64,000 nt of DNA. It comes from Pycnococcus provasolii. Lineage: Eukaryota > Chlorophyta > Pseudoscourfieldiophyceae > Pseudoscourfieldiales > Pycnococcaceae. Each line of letters opens with the position of its first letter. Position 1 is the first letter of the stretch. The position numbers and the translations under genes were made by a program. The notes beneath the pieces are model-generated. The model saw only the letters and a program-made list of their open reading frames with translations. It did no database searches and was not told the DNA's origin. The DNA is taken from positions 1-64,000 of the forward strand of contig OW568868.1 of NCBI GenBank assembly GCA_938743325.2, given 5' to 3'. Shown piece by piece: positions 31,838-42,600 of the stretch.

Positions 31838-33913
31838 TCAGCTGCGCGTTGCGGCTGGCATCGACGAACACACGTCGTTCCACACGCGCATGCAAGTCGC
31901 AACATCCGCAGGAAGCACTGATGGCGCCGACGTCGATGTACCGAGCCGATGCTTGAGCCGTGTACCGAGACATGGACCTGGTTCCGCCTCGCACCTCTCG
32001 TACGCTCGCGTCACGTCGCGATGCAAGGCTGCGAGAAGCTGCACGGACTCCACAAGTTGAACGAGCGGGTACCCGCTAGCCTCGACAAGGCTGAGAGCCC
32101 ATTCGGGTGGCTTGTCGCGCGAACTTGTCGACGCTGCTCCCGCTGCTGCATCAGCCACCCCGGCTGCTCCTGCGGATGATCCTGCACCACTGCCACCCGG
32201 GGCTACCGCGGCGGCGACGAGGCCAACGGCTGCCGCCGCCACCTGGCTCGGCTGCGTGCCAAGCGCGTCATGGCTGAGCAAGCTCAGGTCACATAGATAC
32301 CGCACCACCGAGCGGCGGCGAAGGTCAAGGGCCGCGGCGTGCGCGTAGGCGGACGCGAAGCAGACGGACGTTGGCAGCACGAGGTCGAAGTCGAGACCTT
32401 TCAGCAGAGCGCGCTCTGCCACGACAATCTGCGCACGGTCGAATTGCAGGCCGGCGAAGCTAACACGTGCAAAGTCGCGTGCCGTGTGGTGCATTGCCGG
32501 CTCGGTGAGCTTCGCGGCGATGAAGAGCGCCGTGAGGCCCAATCGTCGCAGCTTGCAGGGAATCGCCGCCGGGTCGACGGTGGCAGATCCAGACAAGCTT
32601 GCACGGCGCGTCAATGGACCACCGCCTTCTCCGCCCGTCACAGCCATCGACGTGGCTAGCAGCGGGAGACCCGCAGGCTCGACGGCGGTTGCAGCAGCTG
32701 CGCCATGGGAGCTTTGCTCGCAGGCGCTAGCGCGATTACCCGCGTCGTTCGCGTTGCTTCCGTGTCCGGCGAAGCTCGCCGGGAACTGCTGCTCAGGCGA
32801 AGCAGCAGATGCTGCAACGACAGCGGCAGCGGCGGCGGCGGCGGTGGGTGGATGACGCAGCAGGAACGATTCCGCGCCACGAGCGGCAAGGTAGGCGTCG
32901 AAGTAGCGCACAGCTAGGTGCAGCGTCTCATCCTCAAGTCGAAGCTCAGAGCTGCGAGCGAGCATCCAGTCGACAGCAAGCTGCCGCATGGCTGCAGTGA
33001 AGCGTGTACTCCCCGGCTCAATGTATGTTCGAGTCGGATATCGCCTTTCCAGCCGACGTCGTCCGCCGTCTCCTGTGAATGGAACCGCTAAAGTGGAGGG
33101 TGGGCACCATGCAATTGACGGCGACGTGGGCGGGCGCACTGGGAAGGCATGGTTGAGGTCGCTGCTCGGTCCTGAATCTAGAGGGCTGCTTTCACTGTCG
33201 ATGGGCACGCTCTCGCTGCACGCGAGTTGGTCCTGCGGCTGGTGTCGTTGTTGTTGCTGCTGCTGCTGCTGCTGCTGGTGCTGTTGGTGCTGCGCGACGA
33301 CCGCCACAGCTGCAGCCGCCGCCGCGGCGAACATGTGAGCCTGGATCTGCTGTTGCTCATCCTGCTTACGTTCCAAGTGCTGCTGCTGCTGCTGCTGCTG
33401 TAAAGGTTGCACGTGCGGCGCCTGAACCTGTGCAGGCTGAATCTGCTGTGCCTTCGACTGCTGCTGCTGCTGCTGCTTTTCCTTTTCCAAAGTGACCACT
33501 GGCGGCACAGCCAGGAGCTCTGTGAGCCTCCTTGCGCGTGTCATGCGTCGCGTCTGCACCTGTGGCTGCGCCTGAGCCTGAGGAGGAGGTTGCGCCTGCG
33601 GTGGCTGCTGCGCCCTCTGCCTCTTCGTTGCAGCGACGACGGAGGCCGATGTTGTATTACCACCGTCGCGTTTGCGCTTGTCGGCTTTGTCCATCGCATT
33701 GTCAGAGCCCGCGCGTCGTCTCGGCTGAGGCTTCTGCTCCAAGGAGTTGGTAATGTCGCCGAGCGGTTCGCGCTTTGCCGCCTTGTTAGCGCCAGACGCG
33801 TTGTTGGATGTCGCCTTTGCCTGCGCCGATGTCGCCCTCTTTCCGCCCGCGCGCGCTGCGTTGTTCTGGCTCCTGGTTCGCTTGTCCGTTGTGTTTGTCG
33901 TTTGTCCCGCCAT
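31838..33913 (-). CDS. Mitotic (A/B-type) cyclin with inserted low-complexity tracts
   Basis: 691 residues from the ATG at 33913 (MAGQTTNTTDKRTRSQNN); the frame is open further upstream but there it reads through the interstitial telomere repeat as untranslated sequence. Near residue 51 is KREPLGDITN, the PLGDITN signature before A/B cyclin boxes. The cyclin box starts at about 285 (RRYPTRTYIEP, MRQLAVDWML) and resumes after about 100 residues of Ala/Ser/Gly-rich insertion with LRRLGLTALFIAAKLTEP and ALLKGLDFDLVLPTSVCF; the C-terminal cyclin fold follows, with another Ala/Gly-rich insertion. Several polyQ tracts (CAG repeats near 33250, 33385 and 33465) lie in the N-terminal half. It should activate a CDK in S/G2/M. 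Confidence 0.85.
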   Translation of the reverse strand: MAGQTTNTTDKRTRSQNNAARAGGKRATSAQAKATSNNASGANKAAKREPLGDITNSLEQKPQPRRRAGSDNAMDKADKRKRDGGNTTSASVVAATKRQRAQQPPQAQPPPQAQAQPQVQTRRMTRARRLTELLAVPPVVTLEKEKQQQQQQSKAQQIQPAQVQAPHVQPLQQQQQQQHLERKQDEQQQIQAHMFAAAAAAAVAVVAQHQQHQQQQQQQQQQRHQPQDQLACSESVPIDSESSPLDSGPSSDLNHAFPVRPPTSPSIAWCPPSTLAVPFTGDGGRRRLERRYPTRTYIEPGSTRFTAAMRQLAVDWMLARSSELRLEDETLHLAVRYFDAYLAARGAESFLLRHPPTAAAAAAAVVAASAASPEQQFPASFAGHGSNANDAGNRASACEQSSHGAAAATAVEPAGLPLLATSMAVTGGEGGGPLTRRASLSGSATVDPAAIPCKLRRLGLTALFIAAKLTEPAMHHTARDFARVSFAGLQFDRAQIVVAERALLKGLDFDLVLPTSVCFASAYAHAAALDLRRRSVVRYLCDLSLLSHDALGTQPSQVAAAAVGLVAAAVAPGGSGAGSSAGAAGVADAAAGAASTSSRDKPPEWALSLVEASGYPLVQLVESVQLLAALHRDVTRAYERCEAEPGPCLGTRLKHRLGTSTSAPSVLPADVATCMRVWNDVCSSMPAATRS

Positions 33914-34523
33914 GGTGTGCACGTAGAGTGTTGTGTTGCTTCGTACCGTACTTCTGTATTCTCGCCAGCGTGCACGAGGCAGCGTACCGAGCAGGCGGGT
34001 TAACCGGCAGCGCACCGGCACGTGCAAGGTTGTGAGCAAAAGCAGAGGCTGAAGGGCAGAAGGGGGGGAGGGGGAGGGAGAGAGCTGATAAGAGGGGAGC
34101 GACAGATGGTTTGAAATTTGAAAACCCCACCGGACAGCCGGAGAGGGGGCAGCTCTAATAATAGCCCTAACCCTAACCCTAACCCTAACGCTTCGGGGAG
34201 GGCCGGACAAGACTACAAGAGGTGAAGAGGAGGAGAGGAGAGGGAAGGGAGGGAGCCCACCAATCTCCCTCCCAACCAACCTCTCAACCCTCGCGAAGCA
34301 GGACAAAAACACGCAGAGATAACTTACCTTAGGTCGCAGGGATAGATACTGTAGATGCCACATGGTCTTGCTTGGAAAGGAAGTCTAAGTAGGCTCCAGG
34401 TGGTACTGTATGGTAGAATGACATCACAGTACTACTCCATAGTCTAGACTAACTAAGCATGGCCGCTCGTCTCCAAGTAAAGAGTACATAGTCGGGTTGA
34501 GCTAACAGTTGAGCTACTGTTGA
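33914..34523. promoter_or_regulatory. Cyclin upstream region
   Basis: Contains four perfect CCCTAA units about 250 bp upstream of the cyclin start, GA-rich stretches around 34050-34080 and 34210-34250, and three GTTGAGCTA-type units at 34496-34530 that run into the conserved noncoding element. Confidence 0.4.
34165..34188. repeat. Short interstitial telomeric repeat (4 x CCCTAA) upstream of cyclin
   Basis: Four exact CCCTAA units. In plants, short interstitial telomere motifs (telo-boxes) occur in promoters of translation and cell-cycle genes; a regulatory role here is inference. Confidence 0.9.
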
Positions 34524-34651
34524 GCTAACCCCTCCTTTGAATCGAAGAAACCACACTCCCGTTCAATGCTGGTACCCCACGATTTCGACATCCAACATGT
34601 CGACATCCAAGGCTTCGATTTCGAAGCGTTCTGAATGATAGCGTGATTATC
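34524..34651 (+). repeat. Conserved noncoding element, copy 2 (upstream of CNG-like channel)
   Basis: Homologue of 8411-8520 with an extra 20-30 bp that forms TCGACAT/ATGTCGA and CTTCGA/TCGAAG hairpins. It ends 305 bp before the channel ATG at 34956, in the same orientation and at the same distance as copy 1. The small indels relative to copy 1 are not multiples of three, so it is unlikely to be coding. Confidence 0.8.
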
Positions 34652-34671
34652 CAGCCCAGGCCAGCTGAGGT

Positions 34672-34757
34672 GAGCCGACACTAGGGTGAGCCGACACTGA
34701 GGTGACACTGAGCCGACACTGAGCCGACACTGAGGTGAGCCGACACTAGGGTGAGGC
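34672..34757. repeat. Degenerate tandem repeat with five GCCGACACT motifs
   Basis: The unit GAGCCGACACT occurs five times in under 90 bp, spaced by GAGGT or AGGGT. It contains the RCCGAC core that DREB-type AP2 proteins bind in plants. It lies about 200-285 bp before the CNG-like channel ATG. Confidence 0.75.
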
Positions 34758-34955
34758 CGCTACACTTGCGCCAACACGCTTAGACACACGCACATACTGA
34801 ACCGGCCATCCGCGTGCGCCGTGCGCGCCATCGCGGGGCCCTGTCAAAGGGTGGGGAGAGCAGCTGTGCGCGCCAGCCTGCCTGGTAACTGCACGTGAGC
34901 GCCTGCACATCCTCGGAAGAAGTTCACGCGCGTTTCGTGCAAGCGACGACGCAAC

Positions 34956-37388
34956 ATGAACATCACAAGCTCGGCATTCGCGAACGAGGAGGTGATGGGT
35001 GCAAACAGCAGGGCAAGGGCTACCTCAAGGCAACCGTCGGCCGCGCCAACCTCGAACAACGTGCTCAAGGGGAGGGACAGGCGGCAGACGGTGGGACAAT
35101 GGTCACAGGAAGGGCCGCAGCCGTTGCATGAGCAAGAACCTGGAGACGTCACAGTAAGCTCGAAGAGCGTGGTTCTCAAGTCCATTACGAAGCCGTCCGC
35201 GAAGCCGCCGCCAGACCAGAGAGAACGCTACAACGGTGAAGGTAGAGAGAAGAGGGATAGCAGAGACAAACGTTTCTCGACGATGTTTTCGAGACAAGAC
35301 GTTGAGCTGCGCGCAAAGGACATCTTCGCCAACGCCGACGCTGAGTCCCTCATGGACGGCGACGAGTGGAAGAGAACCGAGGCGCACGGCGCCAGCTACC
35401 CCGTCTCCAAGCTGAACAGCTTCCTCGGCCAGAGCTGGTCGAAGAGCGGCGTGCTAGACCCCAGCAGCTCGTTCATGGTTCGCTGGGACTTTCTCACGAC
35501 ACTTTGCCTGCTGTTCACAATCTTCGTTACCCCTTACGAGGTTTCGTTTCTGGAGACAAAGCTCAACGAGCTCTTCTGGATTAATCGCGTCGTTGATTTC
35601 GTGTTCATCGTCGACATCTTCATCACTATGCACCTCACGTACGTCGATCCTACGAACGGCAAGTGGGTGACGAGCTTGAAGCGCATACGCGAGCGATACA
35701 TCAGGTCTACGTTCACGCTCGACGTTATCTCCGTGCTGCCCTTCGACATCATCGGTGTCGCGGCCGACTCGAAGCAGCTTAACGATCTCAAGATTCTGCG
35801 CGTCGTTAAGCTGTTCAAGCTCGCGAAGCTTATGCGCATCATTCGAGCTGGTCGCCTGCTTCGGCAGATTGAGAATTCGTATCCCATCAACTACGGCGTA
35901 ATGCAGCTTGTCGGCTTCCTAATATCCGTGCTGATTGCCGGGCACTGGCTAGCCTGCATGTTTCGCATGACCGTGACGCTGACGACCGATGACGTTACCC
36001 AGGATGAAAACTGGATCCTGCGCATGACGCAGCAAGGCGAACTTCCTGAGAATTCAACGGCGTATGACCACTACGTCGTCGCATACTACTGGGCCATCAT
36101 GACCATGACAACGATAGGTTACGGCGACGTGCCAATCACCAGCACGAGCGAGAGGACAGCCGCCATCGTCGGCATGATGCTCGGCACGGCGTTCTACACG
36201 TACATCATCGGTGCGGTTACGGGTATCGTCACGACACTGAACATGTCGCATCGCGAATTCTACCAGCGGTGTGACGGGGTGAACAGGTTCTGTCAGGCGT
36301 ACAAGCTGCCAAACACCATGAGGCACAAGCTGCGGGAGTACTTTCGATACAAGCACAGCAAGACTGGGCTGTACGACTACCACGGCCTGCTGGAGGAAAT
36401 GAGCCCAGGCCTTCAGCGCGAGGTTGCGATCATCACGCAGATGCACTGGGTCAAATCGCTTCGGTTCTTCAAGGACTGCGACCACGCCTTCCTCACGGAT
36501 GTGGTGATGGTGATGAACCACGTACACTTCCCGCAGGGCGAGGTGTTCATCGAGCCCGGCGACCCACCCACGCATATGTACGTGATTGTCAGCGGCATCG
36601 CGATGCACGAGGGACGTATGTTCTGCAGCTGGGGTTTGATTGGCGAAGACATGGTGCACTCGAGCCGGAAAAGAGAAGGTAAGGCAAGGGCGCTTACATT
36701 CGTGAACGCCTTCGAGCTTACCAAGGACAACCTTGAGGTTTGCTTCGAGCGACATCCCACGGACGCAAAGCGCGTTCGCAAGCGCGCGGCGTACGCTGGA
36801 ATTCGCGTGGAATTTCTCGCATTCGCCAAGGCGAAGCGTCTCTTCGACGACGCTCGAGCATATGGAGCGGTGGACGTGGTGGCGTACGTGATGCGCTCGC
36901 ACTACAATCGTGACGGGAGCACAATGTGGACAGCCAGCGAAGGCAAGAAGCCGATTACAAATCGCGAGCTGCACCATCTGTCTAGGCTAGCAGATGATGA
37001 TAATCGCATGATAGCTGCGCTCAAGATCCAGCGAAAAGTGAAAAAGTGGCGCAAACAGACGCGAGCTCGCCTGGAGAATGAGAAGGACGTCGAAAAGATT
37101 TACCAGTTCCCCGCATGGGTCACGCGCACCGCACAGATGCTGAGCAAGTTCGATGGCAAAGACCATGTCGACGGGCTTTTTCGGCGTCACGCGAATCTCA
37201 CGCACCAAATTGCTCTTCACCAGAATTCTTTCGCGCAGAAACTCAATCACAGGCTCAACGCAGTCAGTGAGCTCCAGGAGAGCCACGAAAAGTTGCGCAA
37301 AGCCCTTAGCTTGCTGCTACGGCAAAGCGGCGTCGATCCGAGCACAGTATGGCAAGAAGAAGAAGGCGTGAGCAAATCTTCTGCATAA
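34956..37388 (+). CDS. CNG/HCN-like voltage-gated potassium channel with IQ motif
   Basis: 810 residues from an ATG with A at -3. After a 170-residue Ser/Arg-rich cytosolic N terminus come S1 (about 173-195, WDFLTTLCLLFTIFV), S2 (FWINRVVDFVFIVDIF), S3, a basic S4 (about 278-306, KILRVVKLFKLAKLMRIIRA), S5 (LVGFLISVLIAGHWLACMF) and a pore with the potassium filter TIGYGD at about 386-391. The C-linker follows S6, then a cyclic-nucleotide-binding fold (about 505-615) with FIEPGDPPTHMYVIVSG and a divergent phosphate-binding cassette (GLIGEDMVHSS, KARALTF), so ligand binding is uncertain. An IQ-like motif (ALKIQRKVKKWRKQTR, about 690) suggests calmodulin binding. Plasma or ciliary membrane location is inferred. 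The upstream region carries the element shared with the polycystin-like gene. Confidence 0.9.
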   Translation: MNITSSAFANEEVMGANSRARATSRQPSAAPTSNNVLKGRDRRQTVGQWSQEGPQPLHEQEPGDVTVSSKSVVLKSITKPSAKPPPDQRERYNGEGREKRDSRDKRFSTMFSRQDVELRAKDIFANADAESLMDGDEWKRTEAHGASYPVSKLNSFLGQSWSKSGVLDPSSSFMVRWDFLTTLCLLFTIFVTPYEVSFLETKLNELFWINRVVDFVFIVDIFITMHLTYVDPTNGKWVTSLKRIRERYIRSTFTLDVISVLPFDIIGVAADSKQLNDLKILRVVKLFKLAKLMRIIRAGRLLRQIENSYPINYGVMQLVGFLISVLIAGHWLACMFRMTVTLTTDDVTQDENWILRMTQQGELPENSTAYDHYVVAYYWAIMTMTTIGYGDVPITSTSERTAAIVGMMLGTAFYTYIIGAVTGIVTTLNMSHREFYQRCDGVNRFCQAYKLPNTMRHKLREYFRYKHSKTGLYDYHGLLEEMSPGLQREVAIITQMHWVKSLRFFKDCDHAFLTDVVMVMNHVHFPQGEVFIEPGDPPTHMYVIVSGIAMHEGRMFCSWGLIGEDMVHSSRKREGKARALTFVNAFELTKDNLEVCFERHPTDAKRVRKRAAYAGIRVEFLAFAKAKRLFDDARAYGAVDVVAYVMRSHYNRDGSTMWTASEGKKPITNRELHHLSRLADDDNRMIAALKIQRKVKKWRKQTRARLENEKDVEKIYQFPAWVTRTAQMLSKFDGKDHVDGLFRRHANLTHQIALHQNSFAQKLNHRLNAVSELQESHEKLRKALSLLLRQSGVDPSTVWQEEEGVSKSSA

Positions 37389-37622
37389 ATTAAATAATTT
37401 TAATTATCGTAAATACTACTTCAATAATGGCATCGTATGTAAAGGGTCACGCCGTAGTCCACCTACTGTACCTTGGAATATTAATATCTCAAAAGGTTAC
37501 ATCTGATAAATATAGGTGTGATAAATATAGGTGATAAATATGCTGCAACTACACCTTGCAACTACCACATACAGTTCCGACCGTCGTCGTGCAAATACCG
37601 TTTGGTGCCTTGTTGTTCATCG

Positions 37623-38423
37623 TCACTCGTGTCCAAACGTATGACTCATGCCCTGGCGAAGCTTAGATCGCAAGCTCGGCTCGCGGTACCCATCTCCCGA
37701 CTCCCAGTCGCTTGTAACAAGACTGCGCCGGCGAGTGCGCGTACTCTTGCGGCACTTGGTCGGACTCGGAGAATTGCTGCGAATGGGGGATGCGAGAAGA
37801 GGGGTCTCTGCTGTGCATGCGTCTGGGTACGAGTCGTAGTCAGGAGGGGTGGGAGGAAGCTCCGGTATTCCTTCGTCGACATGCGGCGGCGGCGGAGGAG
37901 GAGGAGGAGGAGAAGGAGGAGGAGGAGGAGAAGGAGGAGAAGGGGCAGGCGTCTGCAGCGATGGCGGCGACGGCGAAGGTAAAGGCGGAGAAGACGTCGT
38001 TGGAGATTCCTTCGCGTCGATGGCTTCCGCACTTGCTGGTGCTTCATGAGCAGCCCCGCTGTCGTTTCGCGTGCTGCGCCGCGCACTGGCTTTCTCCGCC
38101 TCGAGCTCCGCGTGCAGCACAGGCACCACCTTTGAGACCGACAGCTCGAGGCATGCGTATCCGTGCTTGATGACCCGCATCTCAAGTTTGAGCTTGTTGA
38201 TCTCCGCCGTCAGCTGCGCGTTCGTAGCGACGAGGTCTCGGTTCACCTGCGCTTGTCGCGTCGCGAGCTCATCCATCTCTCGCTTGTGCCGCCTTTCGCG
38301 TTCCGACGCGGCGTTCCTGGCCTGTCGCAGCTGGACGGTGAGCTGCCTCGCCGCGCGTTCCCACGAGCCTTGTGGCGCCGACGACGTCGATGTCGTCGAC
38401 GCGCGCCTGTGCGGTAGCGTCAT
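37623..38423 (-). CDS. SGO: Shugoshin (centromeric cohesion protector)
   Basis: 266 residues. The N-terminal part (about 20-105) is a coiled coil including LVATNAQLTAEINKLKLEM, the position where shugoshins dimerise and bind PP2A-B'. A polyproline linker follows. The C terminus has a basic patch (RKSTRTRRRSLV) and then YREPSLRSKLRQG, a very close match to the shugoshin C-terminal motif (Y-x-EPSL-x-x-KLR), which binds phosphorylated histone H2A at centromeres. Length is short compared with animal and plant shugoshins but near that of fungal ones. It is convergent with the channel gene and divergent from the giant Sfi1-like gene. Family assignment rests on the terminal motif plus the coiled coil. 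Confidence 0.8.
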   Translation of the reverse strand: MTLPHRRASTTSTSSAPQGSWERAARQLTVQLRQARNAASERERRHKREMDELATRQAQVNRDLVATNAQLTAEINKLKLEMRVIKHGYACLELSVSKVVPVLHAELEAEKASARRSTRNDSGAAHEAPASAEAIDAKESPTTSSPPLPSPSPPSLQTPAPSPPSPPPPPSPPPPPPPPPHVDEGIPELPPTPPDYDSYPDACTAETPLLASPIRSNSPSPTKCRKSTRTRRRSLVTSDWESGDGYREPSLRSKLRQGMSHTFGHE

Positions 38424-39672
38424 GGCGAGGTGACCTCCGGGGTGGTGCGTGACAGCAGGTGCCGAGGTGGCAGAGGGGACAAGCAGGCAGGCAGGCTGGC
38501 AAGCGGAGGAAAAGGGGAGGATCCGAAGCGGGGAGGGGCAAGCAAAGAAGAGATCGGGGCGAAGCAGATCGGGATCTGCTGGGAATTTCGGGGTTTACAA
38601 TTAAATAGAAAAGAGCCGTTGGGGCACCTCGTTGGGGCTTTTCTATGTATCAATCACTTGAACGACGACTGAGACCTAGGAAGTACAGTACCTACTCGTG
38701 GGCAGAGGCGACGCGAAACCAGGAGCACGAGGAATCACCCAACTTGAGCAAACAACAGGCACCAGGCGCGAAAAACGGAAAAACGAAGAGGAAGATTTCT
38801 CTCAAAGGTGTCCGGAAAAACAACAAAAAACAAAAAACAAAGCGACGTTCGAAAGAGGAGACCTGACGAACGAGACGAGACGAGACGAGCGAGACACAAC
38901 ACACTTTTTACTCCACCATGGAGTGCTATGGAGGTGCGAGGCGGAAGAAGAGAAGAGAAGAGAAGTTCCGGAAGTTCCGTTGGGACTTCTCGGGATCCGA
39001 CGTCCGAGGGCAAAGGAGAGCCTAGAGGACCCAACCTCGTCGACGAGCTACCCCCTTAGGGTTGTTGGTAGTCTACTGTAGGTAGGCGTAGGCGTTGTTG
39101 TGTCGGCTCCTCCTCCGGCAGTCCGGGTGCCTTCTGTCCTTCCCAGTTGTGAAGTCCAAAGTGCTTTCTCGCGGGAAGGGAAGGGAAGGGAAGGGAAGGG
39201 AAGGTGATGCTCGGGAACGAAAGCACCCCCAGCACCAGCACCGAGAGGAGAGGAGAGGAGAGGAGAGGAGAGGAGAGGAGAGCTGTGCCTGGCCCGATTG
39301 CTTTTTTAAGCACCCGACAGACGTACTGTACCCTTCCTCCCCGACCCTGACAGCAGGTCCCGAGCGGGAACTCCCAGGGCCAAAGGGGTCCCGTCCCGTC
39401 CCCGTCCCCTTGTTGTCCTCCAAGGCCGACCCCGACTGCCCGACGAACCTCCACCTGGTTCTGGTTCTGGCTCGTGCACCTCGCTCGAACCCGACCGACA
39501 CAGGTCTCGCTCTCACCTCACTCCGAACGGGGACAGACTGCACTGCACGGACATGCGCTTGGGCTTGGGCTGCTTGCTGTGTTAGCGCTTGACTTGAAGT
39601 GAAGCTTGTGGAGAGAGATTAGGAGAGATTAGGAGAGGTGTGGAGAGGTTAGGAGAGGAGAGGTTAGGAAAG
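38424..39672. promoter_or_regulatory. Divergent upstream region of shugoshin and Sfi1-like genes with purine microsatellites
   Basis: 1.25 kb without a convincing gene. It holds several purine-rich short tandem repeats: GAGAC units near 38875-38893, AGAAG units near 38945-38965, GGGAA units at about 39172-39203, GAGAG units at about 39243-39281, and GAGATTAG/GAGGTTAG units at about 39610-39670 right before the Sfi1-like start codon. Confidence 0.6.
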
Positions 39673-42600
39673 ATGGCGGGATACCTGCACGGCCAACTGC
39701 CCACAAGGCGCGTCGGTGGCGGATACGCATACGACGCGGACGCTTCCGACAACTTGCACACGGACGCGCTACTCGCGTCGCAGAACACATACCGCGCGCT
39801 CGGAAGAGACGTCGCGGCGGCGAGAGGGCCCATGTCGCCGTACGACGTCGAGGTCGTCGCCGAGATCTTGGGAGGGGCGGAGGAACTTGCACACCGAGAG
39901 GCGAACAGAACGGGAACGCCTGTTGAGGTACGTTTTGGCTGTGCCAACACACTCTTGCTTCAGGTTTTGTCGCGTGAACCTTGAGAAGACAGTCGCTCTT
40001 TCTCACCTCCGGTGAACGTGTGTGCGCTCGGATGAAAACAAGGCAGCAGCTCACAACTCCTCTCAATCCCCAACCGACACCCCCCTTTCCACTTCAAAAC
40101 AAACAATATACAAACAGGTTACCCTCCCGCGCCTTCTCGAGGCTTACGATGCCGTCCTTCTGCGAAGAGGCATCTCGCCTTCCGACGACACCTTCTACTA
40201 CAAGGTGCTGCTGAAGCTGTCGCTCGACCCAGACCCAGACTGGTGGGCCAAGCTAGAAAGGGAGGCGGCCGCCTCCACGCGAAGCGCCGCCACAACCACG
40301 CGAGAACGTCGAATCCTGCGCGGCGCCTTCCAGCTCTGGCGTGCCACAGCGCGAAGTGGTGTCGCAAGAACGCCAGCAAGGAACTACTACTATCAACCGC
40401 CACCGATGAGCGAGTATAGCAATCTATACAGCAACGGAAGCATGGGCGACGACAGCGCGTACGCAACCATGTCTGAGGACCAGCGCGCATACGCCGAGTA
40501 TCGGCTGCTCAAGGGCGCCCTGCACACCTGGCGAAGGCACGCGTACCAACTGCGCGTGCGCGAGGAGGAGAAGGCCCTCGCACTCGAGAACTGGATGGTT
40601 GCCGTGAGCTATTGGGAGTGCCGCACGCTTGGGCGATACCTGTACCGATGGCGCATCGGCAAAAGCCACCTGCTGAACGACGCGCTGTACTTCTGGGCGG
40701 GAAAGCTCTGTCAGATTGTTTTCTACCGATGGTACGAGTACGCGACTGACGCGCAGGAAAAAGGACTCCGAGCTGCGGACTGGCACACGAGGCTCGTAGC
40801 ACGCAAGTACTTTACCGCCTGGCGAAAGTCGTCAAAGACCTTCAAGGCGCGTGCCGCAGCGCTGAACAAGAGCCTCGGTTTCTGGGCGGGGCGCACGACG
40901 AAGTCCATCGTGATGTCTTGGCACCTGTACACCGCGAACAAAAATGACGCGGTGCGCCGCGGCGTGACCTTTATGAGAAGAACATTTCGGCATAAGACGA
41001 TCGTCGCCTGGCGCAATGAGGCGAAGCAGAGTGCATTCCTGCGACAGTGCGAGGAGAATACCTCGTTCGCCGCAGATTCCGCGCTCAAGACGCGCTTCTA
41101 CATCAGGTGGTGCGCGGCGTACGAAAGGAGGCGGCGCAACCACGAGTGCCTTTCGAAGGCTTTGGCGCGCATGCGCAATCGAGTACTCGGCGCCGCATTC
41201 GACAACTGGGCGGTTCGAACGTACGATATGCAGCAGCGCCGCACAAAGGTTGCGTCTTGCCTGAATCGGATGATGCACGGAACGAAGCTCAAGTGCTTCA
41301 TCGGGTGGTGGGACAAGATCGTCGATCTGCAGCGCCTGCGAGGGCGCGCATTTGCGGTCATGTCGAAAATGCGATTTCACACACAGGCGATGGCGGTTGC
41401 TGCGTGGCAGGACTACGTGGAGGAGCGCTTCGAGATTCGCGGCAAGATGGAGGCGGTGGTGCATCGTATTCGAAGCGGCTGTCTCGTCAGATGCTTCGAA
41501 GCTTGGTCCGAGAAGACGGCGCAGGCGTACGAGCGTCGGCACAAGGCTCGTGGCGTCCTCCTGCGTATGCAGAATGCAAAGCTCGCAAAGGCTCTCGGGA
41601 AGTGGAAGAAGGTATGCGCCGAGATGGCTGAGTACAGGGCAAGAGTTGGCATGAGCCTGGCCCGGGTTATGAAGCGCGCAATGTTCCTGGCGTACAACAA
41701 GTGGCACAACCTGACGCAGAAGATGAATGCTGAACGTGCAATCATCGAGCAGGTGAGCGCGATGCCACAGCGCCGATGCGCCGGAGTGTGCTGGAGAACG
41801 TGGAGGTACAGATTCAAGCAGCGACAGCGCCTGAGGCACGCATCCATGGCGCTGACGAAAGGTGCGCAATTCCGTGCGTTTGGGCACTGGAGGAGCAGCT
41901 GTCGTCAGAGGCGCGAGAAACGGCTCACGGCGGCACGTGCGCTCAGTCGCATGCGCAACCGTGCCGTCGCGGCGTGCTGGGTGCGATGGTGCGAGGAGGT
42001 GGCGCGAATCAGGGAGCATAAGCAGCGACTCAAGCGCGCCGCGGTCTTCATGCTCAATCGTTCGCTCACCAAGTCGTGGACGACATGGAGAAGCCAGGTT
42101 ATGGCTTCGCGAGAAATTAAGAGCATTCTCTCCAAGCCTCTTGCCAAGCTGCGAAATCGTGCCATGAGTGACGCCTTTGACATATTCCGTCAGAATGTCG
42201 ACGCCGCTCGGGCGCAAATGGAGGTGGCTCAGCGCGCGGCAGGACGTCTGCTCATGCGCGACTGTGCGCGGGCTATGGATCGATGGCTCGATATGACGAT
42301 TGAGAGGCAGCATGCGCGCGGCGTAGCGTTCCGTGCGCTACAGCAAATGCGCATGCGAGCGGTCTCAGTAGCATTCGGCAGCTGGATCGACGGCGTCGCC
42401 TTGCTTCAGCACCAGCAGAGTGTCGCGCAGAAAGCAGCAAGATGGTGGTCGAAAAAGGTAGAACGCATGGCGTATATGTTTTGGCGCGAGGTTGTGGAGA
42501 AGCGAGCCGCTGAGCGCCAAAAAGCACGTCGCGCGATTGGGCGCATTCTTCATGGTGCGCTGGGACGCTCGTTCGAGGCATGGTGTACATCGTGCGAGCA

